DNA of 64,000 bases from JAGHKQ01 sp041920565 (lineage in GTDB: Bacteria > Bacillota > Bacilli > Bacillales > Bacillaceae_G). The notes beneath the pieces are model-generated. The model worked only from the letters and a program-made list of their open reading frames with translations, did not search any database and was not told the origin of the DNA. Each line of letters begins with the position of its first letter. The first letter of the stretch is position 1. A program made the position numbers and the translations under genes. Positions 1 to 8,313 of this stretch are shown piece after piece. The stretch covers positions 13,627 through 77,626 of the forward strand of contig JBHGXS010000064.1 in the NCBI GenBank assembly GCA_041920565.1, read 5' to 3'.

Positions 1-401
1 CAATGTCAAACGTAGCACAAGGCGCAGCGACACTTGCAGTGCTTTTACTTACACAAGACAAAAAGCTGAAAGGTGTTGCATCAGCAGCTGGTATTTCAGC
101 ACTGTTAGGGATTACAGAACCGGCTATGTTCGGTGTTAACTTAAAGCTTAGGTATCCGTTTATTGGAGCAATTACAGGGGCGGGTACAGCAGCTGCATTT
201 GTCACCTTGTATAAAGTAAAAGCAATCGCATTAGGTGCGGCTGGCTTACCGGGTATTATCTCCATTAAACCGGGCTCTATTGTTCCTTATATTATCGGAA
301 TGGCAATTTCGTTCGTTGTTGCGTTTGCGATGACAATGGTATTAGCAAAACGAGCAGCTAAAAAAGAGAGCGTGATGAAAGCTCACCAAGAAATTGCTTA
401 A
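1..401 (+). CDS. scrA: PTS sucrose-type transporter subunit IIBC, C-terminal part (cut by window edge)
   Basis: Only the last ~133 residues lie in the window; the true start is upstream. The visible part is the C-terminal end of a glucose/sucrose-superfamily EIIC membrane domain, with the family motif GITEPAMFGVNLK near residue 36. It aligns by eye along its length with the end of the trehalose transporter encoded at 35282-36706 (matching ITEPAMFGVNL, GLPxxISI and VLxKR tails). The protein takes up and phosphorylates a disaccharide across the cell membrane. Sucrose is inferred because ScrB, ScrR and ScrK follow directly on the same strand. The stop is 64 bp before the scrB start. Substrate assignment rests on neighbours, so it is good but not certain. 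Confidence 0.85.
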   Translation, partial: MSNVAQGAATLAVLLLTQDKKLKGVASAAGISALLGITEPAMFGVNLKLRYPFIGAITGAGTAAAFVTLYKVKAIALGAAGLPGIISIKPGSIVPYIIGMAISFVVAFAMTMVLAKRAAKKESVMKAHQEIA

Positions 402-413
402 TCATTTTTACAG

Positions 414-442
414 CTAAGGGGAATCAAGGGATTCTCCTTTAG
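414..442 (+). terminator. Stem-loop between scrA and scrB
   Basis: The inverted repeat ctaaggggaat/attctcctttag has one weak position and a short loop, and is followed by ttgtttt. It lies between the scrA stop and the scrB ribosome binding site. It could be a partial terminator or an mRNA processing or stability element that lowers hydrolase relative to transporter. The trehalose operon has a comparable hairpin at 36709-36742 between the same two gene types. Confidence 0.5.
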
Positions 443-465
443 TTGTTTTGAGGAAGGTGACAGAA

Positions 466-1935
466 ATGGAATGGACAAAAGAACATCGATATCGCAGATT
501 GGAAGACGCAACAAGAGAAGAGATGGAGAAGCTTAGACAAAAGGTGAAGAATTGTCCGTGGCGTCAAACCTTTCATATACAGCCGGAAACAGGACTTCTC
601 AACGATCCAAACGGGTTTTCCTATTATAACGGTGAATATCATTTGTTTTATCAATGGTTTCCGCTTGGTCCTGTTCATGGTCTCAAATATTGGTATCATA
701 CAAAATCAAAAGATTTGGTGCATTGGGAGAATGTCGGCATCGGAATAGAGCCAGGGGATTATTTCGACAGTCATGGTGCTTATTCCGGAAGTGCTATCGA
801 GCATGAAAGAAAATTATATTTGATGTATACCGGCAATACTCGCGACGAGAATTGGATAAGGCACCCTTATCAATGTATGGCAGTGATGGAGGAAAGCGGA
901 GCAATCTCCAAAATGGATCAACCTGTTATTTCAGCGGTTCCAGCAGGGTATACAGATCATTTCCGCGATCCGAAAATATGGAAAGAAGGAAATTTCTACT
1001 ATGTTATAATTGGGGCACAGCGAGAAAACGAAACAGGTTGTACAGTATTATATAGCTCTTCTGATTTAAAGAATTGGAATTTTGAGGGAGAAATTAAGAC
1101 AAGTCTTGAACGTTTTGGATATATGTGGGAATGTCCAGACTACTTTGAATTGGATGGTCAAGGAGTACTTATTTTCTCTCCGCAAGGATTAAATCCGGAA
1201 GGGGATTTGTATCATAATATTTACCAGTCCGGTTATATCGTTGGGGAAAAGTTAGATTTGGAAACAAAATCTATAAAACATGGCAGGTTTACGGAATTAG
1301 ACAGGGGATTTGATTTTTATGCTCCTCAGACAATGCTTGGTCCAAACGGAAGACGAATTTTAGTCGGTTGGATGGGTCTGCCGGAAATAGACTACCCAAC
1401 TGACAAAAATGGATGGGCACACTGTTTGACGCTCCCAAGAGAATTATCTATTCGTAACGGCAAATTAATTCAGCAGCCTATTAAAGAGCTGCAAGCACTT
1501 CGAAAGAAAGAAAATCAGATAGAAGATACTCTTCATAGCCAAACGAAAGCGTATGATGCTTTTACAGGTACAACGTATGAGTTAATTTGTGAATTTGAAA
1601 ATATAAGTGCCGCAGAATTTGGCATTGAGTTTAGAGCAGCTGGAAATGAGAAAACCGTTATGAAATACAATGCAATTCATAAAAAGGTAATCTTGGACCG
1701 TAGTCAATCAGGCGAAATAGCAGGAGCCTCTTACGGAACAACGAGAGCGTGTCATATGGATGGAAACAAAATAAAATTCCATATGTTTGTCGATACATCT
1801 TCTGTAGAAATTTTCATTAATGACGGAGAAGAAATATTTACAAGCCGAATCTTTCCTAGTGAAGACAGCAAGGAAATTCGTTTCTTTGCAGGAAACGGTA
1901 AAGCAATATTCAAAGCAACAAAGTGGGATTATTAA
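466..1935 (+). CDS. scrB: Sucrose-6-phosphate hydrolase (GH32)
   Basis: The product (489 aa) cleaves sucrose 6-phosphate, delivered by the PTS, into glucose 6-phosphate and fructose in the cytoplasm. Glycoside hydrolase family 32 hallmarks are visible. LLNDPNG contains the nucleophile Asp at about residue 47, FRDPK holds the transition-state Asp near 160, and WECPD holds the acid/base Glu near 220. A beta-sandwich C-terminal domain follows. I chose ATG 466 because gaggaagg lies 7-8 nt upstream; an in-frame TTG at 448 lacks such a site. Length fits the family. A strong terminator follows. Confidence 0.95.
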   Translation: MEWTKEHRYRRLEDATREEMEKLRQKVKNCPWRQTFHIQPETGLLNDPNGFSYYNGEYHLFYQWFPLGPVHGLKYWYHTKSKDLVHWENVGIGIEPGDYFDSHGAYSGSAIEHERKLYLMYTGNTRDENWIRHPYQCMAVMEESGAISKMDQPVISAVPAGYTDHFRDPKIWKEGNFYYVIIGAQRENETGCTVLYSSSDLKNWNFEGEIKTSLERFGYMWECPDYFELDGQGVLIFSPQGLNPEGDLYHNIYQSGYIVGEKLDLETKSIKHGRFTELDRGFDFYAPQTMLGPNGRRILVGWMGLPEIDYPTDKNGWAHCLTLPRELSIRNGKLIQQPIKELQALRKKENQIEDTLHSQTKAYDAFTGTTYELICEFENISAAEFGIEFRAAGNEKTVMKYNAIHKKVILDRSQSGEIAGASYGTTRACHMDGNKIKFHMFVDTSSVEIFINDGEEIFTSRIFPSEDSKEIRFFAGNGKAIFKATKWDY

Positions 1936-1950
1936 TATAAGAATGAGCTG

Positions 1951-1988
1951 AAAGCCTTGATTGTTTATTTTTTCAAGGCTTTTTTCTT
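1951..1988 (+). terminator. Rho-independent terminator after scrB
   Basis: The stem aaagccttga/tcaaggcttt with an 11-nt loop runs into a T-rich tract. It ends the scrA-scrB transcript before scrR. Confidence 0.85.
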
Positions 1989-2010
1989 AATAAGTGGACC
2001 TGTATGAATC

Positions 2011-2039
2011 TTGCGGTTGTTTGTTATAATTTATATAAG
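2011..2039 (+). promoter_or_regulatory. Candidate sigma-A promoter of scrR
   Basis: TTGCGG (2011-2016) and TATAAG (2034-2039) are 17 bp apart, 28 bp before the GTG start of scrR. An overlapping TATAAT at 2025-2030 has no good -35. This is a by-eye match only. Confidence 0.4.
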
Positions 2040-2067
2040 TATTTTGAAAGAATAGAGGAGTAAAATT

Positions 2068-3054
2068 GTGAATACAACAATCGCAGATATCGCAAAGTTA
2101 GCCGGCGTTGCGAAAAGTACGGTTTCTCGTTATTTAAACGGCGGCTACGTAAGCGACACGACGAAAGCTAAAATTGAAAAGATTATAGAAGAAACAGGGT
2201 TTGAGCCGAACAGCTTTGCACAAAGCTTAAAGGCAAAGAAGACAAACTTTGTGGGAGTTATCGTTCCTCGTTTGGATTCCTATGCCACGTCCCGCACGTT
2301 AATTGGAATTGATGAAACACTGCGAGGACGCAATTACCAAATGCTTATTTCCAACACAAGCCAGTCGCTGGAGCGTGAGCTTGAAAGCATCTATAGTCTG
2401 GCGAGGCAAAAGGTGGCAGGGATCATTTTGCTGGCAACGGAAATTACAGAAAAGCATTTACAAATATTTAAAGAAGTTAAGCTGCCTATCCTTATTGTCG
2501 GGCAAGAATGTGAAGGGTATCATTGCTTAATTCACGATGATTATCATGCCGGTTATGAAATGGGGAACTATGTTATTCAACAAGGGCATCGTGACATTGT
2601 TTATATTGGCGTCCCTGAAAAAGATATTGCTGTCGGAGTGAAGCGAAAAGAAGGATTTAAAGAAGCTGTCAGCAAGCATTCCCATTGTAATGTTATATAT
2701 TGCGAAAGCAGCTTTAAGATTGAAGAGGCAACGGAGAAGGCATACGAAATTATTGAGAAACATCAGCCTTCGGTCGTTGTGTGTGCTACTGATAATATTG
2801 CTCTTGGGGCAATGAAAGCTATTTATGCACACGGATATAGTATCCCGTCTGAAATTTCGATTACAGGATTTGGGGGGTATGATGTAACCGGGATTGTGCA
2901 TCCAGGTCTTACAACAATTAAATTTCATTATAAAACAGCGGGTCATATGGCTGCAGATAAAATGGTAAAGCTCATTGAAGGAGCGGAAGTTGAGAGGATG
3001 ACGGTGTCTTCTTACGAATTAATAGAGCGTGAGAGCGTAGAAAAAAAATCTTAA
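2068..3054 (+). CDS. scrR: LacI-family repressor of the sucrose genes
   Basis: This is a 328-residue transcriptional repressor. The N-terminal LacI helix-turn-helix (TIADIAKLAGVAKSTVSRYLN, about residues 3-22) is followed by a periplasmic-binding-protein-like effector domain (from about residue 60) with the typical IALGAMKAIYAHGYSIPSEI segment near 265. GTG 2068 is preceded by agaggag. It stands between scrB and scrK, so a role in sucrose control is inferred; the ligand is likely a fructose or sucrose phosphate. A 12-bp perfect palindrome 40 bp after its stop is a candidate operator. Product class is certain, the regulated sugar is inferred. Confidence 0.88.
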   Translation: MNTTIADIAKLAGVAKSTVSRYLNGGYVSDTTKAKIEKIIEETGFEPNSFAQSLKAKKTNFVGVIVPRLDSYATSRTLIGIDETLRGRNYQMLISNTSQSLERELESIYSLARQKVAGIILLATEITEKHLQIFKEVKLPILIVGQECEGYHCLIHDDYHAGYEMGNYVIQQGHRDIVYIGVPEKDIAVGVKRKEGFKEAVSKHSHCNVIYCESSFKIEEATEKAYEIIEKHQPSVVVCATDNIALGAMKAIYAHGYSIPSEISITGFGGYDVTGIVHPGLTTIKFHYKTAGHMAADKMVKLIEGAEVERMTVSSYELIERESVEKKS

Positions 3055-3093
3055 AATGAAAAGCAGTATAACAGGCTTTTCATTTAGCATTTC

Positions 3094-3123
3094 ATGGAAC
3101 CGGTTCCTTTGGTTCTGTATAAT
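3094..3123 (+). promoter_or_regulatory. Palindromic operator (ScrR or CcpA/cre type) and -10 box before scrK
   Basis: ggaaccggttcc (3096-3107) is a perfect 12-bp palindrome. The surrounding atggaaccggttcctt matches the CcpA cre consensus WTGNAANCGNWNNCAW except one base. TATAAT follows at 3118-3123, so the palindrome covers the -35 region. Binding would block the scrK promoter. LacI-family relatives share this centre, so either ScrR or CcpA may bind. Confidence 0.6.
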
Positions 3124-3184
3124 TAAAGATAGAACGCGGATAAGCTTTTAAAGCTGCCGAAAGATACGTGAGATGAGGGATATG

Positions 3185-4126
3185 ATGAAAAAGGTATTTT
3201 GTATCGGTGAATTGCTAATTGATTTTGTGTGTAAAGATATTGGAACAACATTAGCCGATGGCGCCATTTTTGAGAAAAAAGCTGGCGGAGCTCCGGCGAA
3301 TGTAGCAGCTGCCGTGACAAGGTTAGGCGGTACTGCTTACTTTATGGGGCAGGTCGGCAACGATCCGTTCGGTGAATTTTTAAGCAGTACATTAGAGAAT
3401 GAAAAGATTGACACCTCTATGCTTGTAAAAGATGGCGATACGACATTAGCGTTCGTGTCCATCGATAAAAACGGAGAACGCGATTTTTCTTTTAAACGCG
3501 GTGCAGACGGGATGTATCAAGCTTCTTCCATTGATTTCTCTCTGTTATCAAAAAACAGCATCATTCACTTTGGATCTGCGACAGCTTTTTTACCAGGTGA
3601 ATTAAAAAACACATATATTGTATTACTGGAGCATGCTGTGCAAAACGGATTTACCATTTTATTTGATCCAAATTACCGCGATGCGCTTATTACTGACGTT
3701 GAAGCTTTCAAAGAAGAATGCCTGCCGTTTATTCAGGCTTCTCATATTATGAAAGTGAGTGAAGAAGAAGCGCAGCTTTTAACAGGAGAAAATAATATTA
3801 ATGAAGCTGTGAATAGATTGTTAGAGATAGGAGCTTCTGTCGTTTGTGTAACGATGGGGAAAGAAGGTACAATGCTTGCTACAAAAGAGGATTCACGCAT
3901 TATTCCTTCTATTTCTATTAAACAAATTGATTCAACGGGTGCCGGTGATGCGTTTATCGGAGCGTTATTATATAAGCTTTCAAAAGAAGAAACTCCTAAA
4001 GATGCTTTACAACAGTTCGAAACACTGTGCGAGTATATCGCATTTGCCAATAAAGTAGGTGCTCTTACATGTACAAAATATGGAGCGATAGCAGCTATTC
4101 CTTTCAAGCATGAAATAGAAGAATAG
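3185..4126 (+). CDS. scrK: Fructokinase (PfkB family)
   Basis: This ribokinase/PfkB-family sugar kinase (313 aa from this start) phosphorylates fructose released by ScrB, using ATP. Family signatures are seen: GGAPANVAAAVTRLGG near residue 35 and the C-terminal DSTGAGDAFIGALL, whose Asp is the catalytic base, near residue 245. Candidate ATGs lie at 3173, 3182 and 3185; the gaggg at 3175-3179 fits 3185 best. It completes the sucrose pathway with ScrA and ScrB and carries its own promoter and operator. Confidence 0.9.
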   Translation: MKKVFCIGELLIDFVCKDIGTTLADGAIFEKKAGGAPANVAAAVTRLGGTAYFMGQVGNDPFGEFLSSTLENEKIDTSMLVKDGDTTLAFVSIDKNGERDFSFKRGADGMYQASSIDFSLLSKNSIIHFGSATAFLPGELKNTYIVLLEHAVQNGFTILFDPNYRDALITDVEAFKEECLPFIQASHIMKVSEEEAQLLTGENNINEAVNRLLEIGASVVCVTMGKEGTMLATKEDSRIIPSISIKQIDSTGAGDAFIGALLYKLSKEETPKDALQQFETLCEYIAFANKVGALTCTKYGAIAAIPFKHEIEE

Positions 4127-4136
4127 AAATATCGTT

Positions 4137-4168
4137 AGACGGCCGTTGCGGTTGTCTTTTTATTTTTT
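4137..4168 (+). terminator. Terminator after scrK
   Basis: The stem agacggccg/cggttgtct with a 3-nt loop is followed by a T-rich run. It closes the sucrose locus. Confidence 0.8.
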
Positions 4169-4231
4169 AAGGAAAAGTTAAGGAACGAAATGCATAATGG
4201 GCTTATCAAAATGAAGCGAGGAGGAATAAAA

Positions 4232-4456
4232 ATGGAACAAACCAAACAAAGTCTAATAAAAATTTTACTCATTATAAACTTGGCGATAAGCACGTGCGCA
4301 GCCATCGGAGTGGGGTATGTAGCTTATAAACAAAGTACAAGCCCTGATTTTTCAGAAATGGGACCAAGAGGAGATGGTCAGATGTTCCCGGGCAATGGTC
4401 AATTCCAGCCGAGACAAGATCAATCAGGCCAAACCCAATCGGATCAAGCTCAATAA
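4232..4456 (+). CDS. Small single-pass membrane protein ahead of an efflux operon
   Basis: The product is 74 aa. A hydrophobic segment (about residues 9-30) is followed by a hydrophilic tail rich in Gly, Gln, Pro and Asp. ATG 4232 has an ideal gaggagga site. I do not recognise a family. It sits 19 bp before the membrane-fusion protein gene and is probably co-transcribed, so it may be an accessory part of that exporter. The exporter's fusion protein also ends in a Gly/Pro/Met-rich tail. Confidence 0.65.
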   Translation: MEQTKQSLIKILLIINLAISTCAAIGVGYVAYKQSTSPDFSEMGPRGDGQMFPGNGQFQPRQDQSGQTQSDQAQ

Positions 4457-4475
4457 TGGAAAGGAGAATGGAAAT

Positions 4476-5717
4476 TTGAAAAAGTGGATGATGATTTCGG
4501 TAATTATTGTTGTAATAGGAGGAGCAATTGGCTGGTTCTTATTAGGTAAAAAAGATCAAGTTCAAAATGTTGCGGCTGCAGTACAAACAACAACAGTACA
4601 AAAAGGAAAATTAGAGGTAGCAGTGAGCGGTTCGGGTACGGTTACGGCCATTACAGACCAAGATGTAACAGCAGCAAATACAATTCTTATTGTAGATAGC
4701 GTAAGTGTAGCATCTGGGGATACAGTAGATAAAGGTGACACACTTGTAACATTTAAAAATGGTGATGTTGTTACGGCTCCAAATGACGGAGAAATCACAT
4801 CCGTTAATGTGAAAAGCGGCAGCGGAGCTTCACAGGGAACAATCCTTCTTCGCATGGAAGATGAAGATGGAATCACATTACCTGTAACAAGAGGAGATAG
4901 CAGTGTAAGTTCAGATAGTTCAAGCGGCGGGAGTGCCGGTGGAAGTGGCAGCTTAACAGCGGATACTGTTAGTGTGAAAGAAGGAGATGTTGTAGCAGCA
5001 GGTGCAACACTTGTAACCTTTACAGATGGAAGTATCTTACAAGCACCGGTTGCCGGGACAATCACAAGTCTTTCCATTGCAAGTGGTGATTCCGTGCAAA
5101 GTTCAGCGACAGTTGCACACATAACAGATTACAGCACATTGCAAACAACGATTAGTGTTGATGAATTAGATGTTCCAAAAGTACAAGCAGGCCAGACAGC
5201 AAAAATAACAGCAAGCGCATTCCCTGATGAAACATTCGAAGGAAAAGTAACGAAAGTGGCAACAGAAGGAACAGCATCAAACGGAGTTTCTACATTTGAC
5301 GTAACAGTACAAATCACAGATCCAAAAAACTTGAAAATTGGTATGTCGACAGAGGCGAGTATTTTAATAGAAAGCAAAGAAGATGCATTATATGTGCCAG
5401 TAGAAGCGGTTTATACAAGTGGAGATGAAAAATACGTACTTGTTCCTACAACTTCCGATGATTCCGCACAATCAACAAAAAAAGTAACAGTAGAAATTGG
5501 TATTTCAAATGATACGAACGTAGAAATTACAAGCGGTTTAGCAGAAGGAGATTCTGTTCAAATCCCGAGAGTCAAATCCAGCGGTAATTCTTCTCAAGGA
5601 CCAATGATGATGCCGGGCGGCGAATTTGGCGGATTTGGAGGAAGAAATGGAAACGGGACACCGCCGGCATTTCAAGGTGGAGGGGCTCCATCAGGCGGCA
5701 GACAAGGAGGAAACTGA
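4476..5717 (+). CDS. Membrane-fusion (HlyD/MacA-like) subunit of an ABC exporter
   Basis: The product (413 aa) is a periplasmic-adaptor-type protein, as found with YknXYZ/MacAB exporters in Firmicutes. An N-terminal transmembrane segment (about residues 5-24) precedes two lipoyl-like half-motifs (around 50-120 and 165-210) and a beta-barrel domain (about 220-330). The tail is low-complexity Gly/Met/Pro-rich (about 365-413). TTG 4476 is chosen because aaggag lies 9 nt upstream; the longer reading frame overlaps the previous gene and lacks a site. The stop overlaps the next start by one base (ATGA), showing translational coupling. The exported substrate cannot be read from sequence. Confidence 0.85.
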   Translation: MKKWMMISVIIVVIGGAIGWFLLGKKDQVQNVAAAVQTTTVQKGKLEVAVSGSGTVTAITDQDVTAANTILIVDSVSVASGDTVDKGDTLVTFKNGDVVTAPNDGEITSVNVKSGSGASQGTILLRMEDEDGITLPVTRGDSSVSSDSSSGGSAGGSGSLTADTVSVKEGDVVAAGATLVTFTDGSILQAPVAGTITSLSIASGDSVQSSATVAHITDYSTLQTTISVDELDVPKVQAGQTAKITASAFPDETFEGKVTKVATEGTASNGVSTFDVTVQITDPKNLKIGMSTEASILIESKEDALYVPVEAVYTSGDEKYVLVPTTSDDSAQSTKKVTVEIGISNDTNVEITSGLAEGDSVQIPRVKSSGNSSQGPMMMPGGEFGGFGGRNGNGTPPAFQGGGAPSGGRQGGN

Positions 5718-6445
5718 TGACTAAGACAGAGCCAATCATTCAAATCAATTCCATGACGAAAAAGTATGAACTTGGCGGCGAAACAGTAATGGCTCTTCAA
5801 GGTATCTCCTTGGATATTCAAAAGGGGGACTTTATCTCTATCATAGGTCCATCGGGTTCCGGAAAATCAACATTTATGAACATGATTGGATGCTTAGATC
5901 GACCGGATTCAGGTGAATACTTGTTAGACGGTGAAGAAGTAGGAAAAATGAAGAGCTCACAACTTGCGGCCATTCGAAATGAAAAAATAGGGTTCATTTT
6001 TCAAAACTTTAATCTCCTGCCAAAGCTGACAGCGGTTGAGAATGTAGAGCTTCCTCTTATATATCGCGGAATGAAAGCGATGGAGCGGAGAAAAATAGCT
6101 TTGGAGGCTTTAAAAAAAGTAGGATTGGGAGATAGAGAGAATCATTTACCAGCCCAATTATCAGGGGGGCAGCAGCAACGTGTCGCAATTGCGCGCGCGT
6201 TGGCTGGAAATCCTCCCATTTTACTGGCGGACGAACCAACCGGTGCACTAGATAGTAAAACAAGCAAGGAAATTTTAAGGATTATAAAGTCGTTAAATGA
6301 GCAGGGGCACACGATTATTCTCATTACGCACGATTTAGAGGTAGCAAAACAAGCAAGCCGTGTTGTTCGTATACACGATGGACAACTATATGAGAATGGA
6401 GGTGGGTGGTATGCAGGCTATCAGAATGGCACTGAAGAGCATTAA
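5717..6445 (+). CDS. MacB/LolD-type ABC exporter ATPase
   Basis: This 242-residue ATP-binding subunit has Walker A GPSGSGKST (about 42-50), Q-loop FQNFNLLP, signature LSGGQQQRVAIARAL (about 148) and Walker B ILLADEPTGALD. It belongs to the MacB/LolD/YknY class that powers MacA/MacB-like efflux. It overlaps the fusion-protein gene by 1 bp and the permease gene by 35 bp, so the three are one operon. Confidence 0.93.
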   Translation: MTKTEPIIQINSMTKKYELGGETVMALQGISLDIQKGDFISIIGPSGSGKSTFMNMIGCLDRPDSGEYLLDGEEVGKMKSSQLAAIRNEKIGFIFQNFNLLPKLTAVENVELPLIYRGMKAMERRKIALEALKKVGLGDRENHLPAQLSGGQQQRVAIARALAGNPPILLADEPTGALDSKTSKEILRIIKSLNEQGHTIILITHDLEVAKQASRVVRIHDGQLYENGGGWYAGYQNGTEEH

Positions 6446-7565
6446 AGGAAACAAAATAAGAGCATTCCTGACCATGCTTGGTATTATTATCGGGGTATCT
6501 TCTGTTATTGTCATGATTGCGATAGGGCAGGGATCAACGAAAGAAGTACAAGATCAAATTGGCAGCCTAGGTACAAACGTATTAACCGTAAGGGTTACTG
6601 GTTCAGATGTTACTTTTAAAGAAGAGGATGCCAATCAGGTTCGGGATGTCAATGGTGTAGAAGCAATTGCTCCAACTGTTTCAGGAAGAGTAACCGTAAA
6701 AAATGGAAAGACGAATGAACAAGTGTCAATGACAGGAACAACTTCTTCTTATTTAGATGTCCGTAATTTACAGTTGCAATCTGGACGTTTCATCGCAGAA
6801 TTGGATCATGCCAATCACTCAAAAGTGGCAGTACTTGGTTCGGACACTGCGGAAACATTATTCGGACTAGGTGATCCGGTTGGAGAATCCGTACAGGTGA
6901 ATGGAACATCCTATAAAGTCATTGGGGTTCTTGAATCTGTCGGAAGTTCATTGGGAACAAGCGGAGACAGTACAATTATTGTACCTCTTAGCACAGGACA
7001 ACGCTTAGCAGCTACTACTGATATTGAGGCAGTATATGTGAAGGCAGCAAATGAAGATATGATCAATTTCATATCAAACCGTATCGAACAAACAATGTAT
7101 ACAATTTTGGGTGATGCTGATAGTTATAGTGTATCCAGTCAAAAGGATTTAATGGAAACAGCAGCATCAGTCAATGATACATTAACATTGATGCTGGGAG
7201 GAAGTGCCGCTATTTCTCTTATCGTCGGCGGCATCGGTATTATGAACATTATGCTTGTATCAGTTTCAGAACGTACTAAGGAAATCGGCATTAGAAAAGC
7301 AATTGGAGCAAAACGCGGAGATATTTTGCTTCAATTCCTCATTGAAGCAATGGTATTAAGTTCATTGGGAGGGATAATAGGAGTAGGAATTGGGGTAATA
7401 AGTGCCCAAATATTTACTTTAGCAACAGGAACAGCCATTGCATATTCCGTACCTGTCATGCTGTTATCGTTTGCATTCTCTTTATTAGTTGGAGTTGTAT
7501 TCGGTGTATTTCCGGCGAATAAAGCGTCTAAACTTGATCCGATTCAAGCTCTTCGCTATGAATAG
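6411..7565 (+). CDS. MacB-like ABC permease (FtsX family)
   Basis: The permease (384 aa) has the classic MacB layout. An N-terminal transmembrane helix (about 20-40) is followed by a large extracytoplasmic MacB_PCD domain (about 45-240). An FtsX domain with three helices ends in NKASKLDPIQALRYE. The motif SVSERTKEIGIRKAIGAKRGDI is typical. ATG 6411 has ggaggtggg directly upstream; the longer frame does not. With the ATPase and fusion protein it forms an efflux complex, perhaps for peptides or antibiotics (inference). Confidence 0.92.
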   Translation: MQAIRMALKSIKGNKIRAFLTMLGIIIGVSSVIVMIAIGQGSTKEVQDQIGSLGTNVLTVRVTGSDVTFKEEDANQVRDVNGVEAIAPTVSGRVTVKNGKTNEQVSMTGTTSSYLDVRNLQLQSGRFIAELDHANHSKVAVLGSDTAETLFGLGDPVGESVQVNGTSYKVIGVLESVGSSLGTSGDSTIIVPLSTGQRLAATTDIEAVYVKAANEDMINFISNRIEQTMYTILGDADSYSVSSQKDLMETAASVNDTLTLMLGGSAAISLIVGGIGIMNIMLVSVSERTKEIGIRKAIGAKRGDILLQFLIEAMVLSSLGGIIGVGIGVISAQIFTLATGTAIAYSVPVMLLSFAFSLLVGVVFGVFPANKASKLDPIQALRYE

Positions 7566-7604
7566 AAAAAACAAAGCGATCGTATACTGCGACCGCTTTG
7601 TTTT
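7566..7604 (+). terminator. Terminator after the exporter genes
   Basis: The stem aaaacaaagcg/cgctttgtttt separates the exporter from the response regulator, which begins 30 bp later. Confidence 0.75.
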
Positions 7605-7633
7605 GTTATTATATGGTAAAGGAGTGGAATACA

Positions 7634-8305
7634 ATGCGTATATTAGTTGTGGAAGATAATATATCTTTGCTGCAATCCATTAAACAAATCTTATTTGAAG
7701 AATTTGAAGTAGATTGCGCAGAAAACGGAGAAGAAGGGCTGTTTATGGCCATGCAAAATATATATGATCTTATTGTACTGGATGTTATGCTTCCGGAAAT
7801 GGACGGATTTGAGGTTATCCAAAAAATAAGAGGAGAACAAATCAAGACTCCGGTTCTGTTTTTGACTGCAAAAGATTCATTAGAAGACCGGGTGAGAGGA
7901 TTGGATTTCGGAGGCGACGATTACTTGATCAAGCCGTTTCAAGCGCCGGAGCTGCAAGCGCGGATTCGAGCGCTGCTGAGACGCAGCGGCAGTTTAACGA
8001 CAAATCAAACGATTCAATATCGGGGAATCGAGTTGTTTGGAAAAGAAAAAGATATTGTAGTAGACGGCCACCCGATAAGGCTAACGCTAAAACAGTATGA
8101 AATGCTGGAATATATGATTCAAAATAAAGGCGTCATTTTAACAAAAGAGCAGCTCTATGATCGCGTGTGGGGATTTGACTCGGATACAACAATCGGAATT
8201 GTGGAAGTATTTGTCCATCATCTTCGCAAAAAGCTGGAACCGTTCGGATATCATAAGGATATTCAAACGGTGCGCGGCATCGGATATATGCTGAAAGAAC
8301 AGTAG
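7634..8305 (+). CDS. OmpR/PhoB-family response regulator
   Basis: The product (223 aa) is a DNA-binding two-component regulator. The receiver domain has Asp8, the phosphorylated Asp50 (LIVLDVMLPEMDG) and the KPF lysine near 102. A winged-helix Trans_reg_C domain follows (about 128-222), ending VRGIGYMLKE. ATG 7634 follows aaaggag. It is 8 bp upstream of the kinase gene and probably pairs with it. Position next to the exporter suggests it senses the same stress and controls it (inference). Confidence 0.92.
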   Translation: MRILVVEDNISLLQSIKQILFEEFEVDCAENGEEGLFMAMQNIYDLIVLDVMLPEMDGFEVIQKIRGEQIKTPVLFLTAKDSLEDRVRGLDFGGDDYLIKPFQAPELQARIRALLRRSGSLTTNQTIQYRGIELFGKEKDIVVDGHPIRLTLKQYEMLEYMIQNKGVILTKEQLYDRVWGFDSDTTIGIVEVFVHHLRKKLEPFGYHKDIQTVRGIGYMLKEQ

Positions 8306-8313
8306 GAGAGAGA

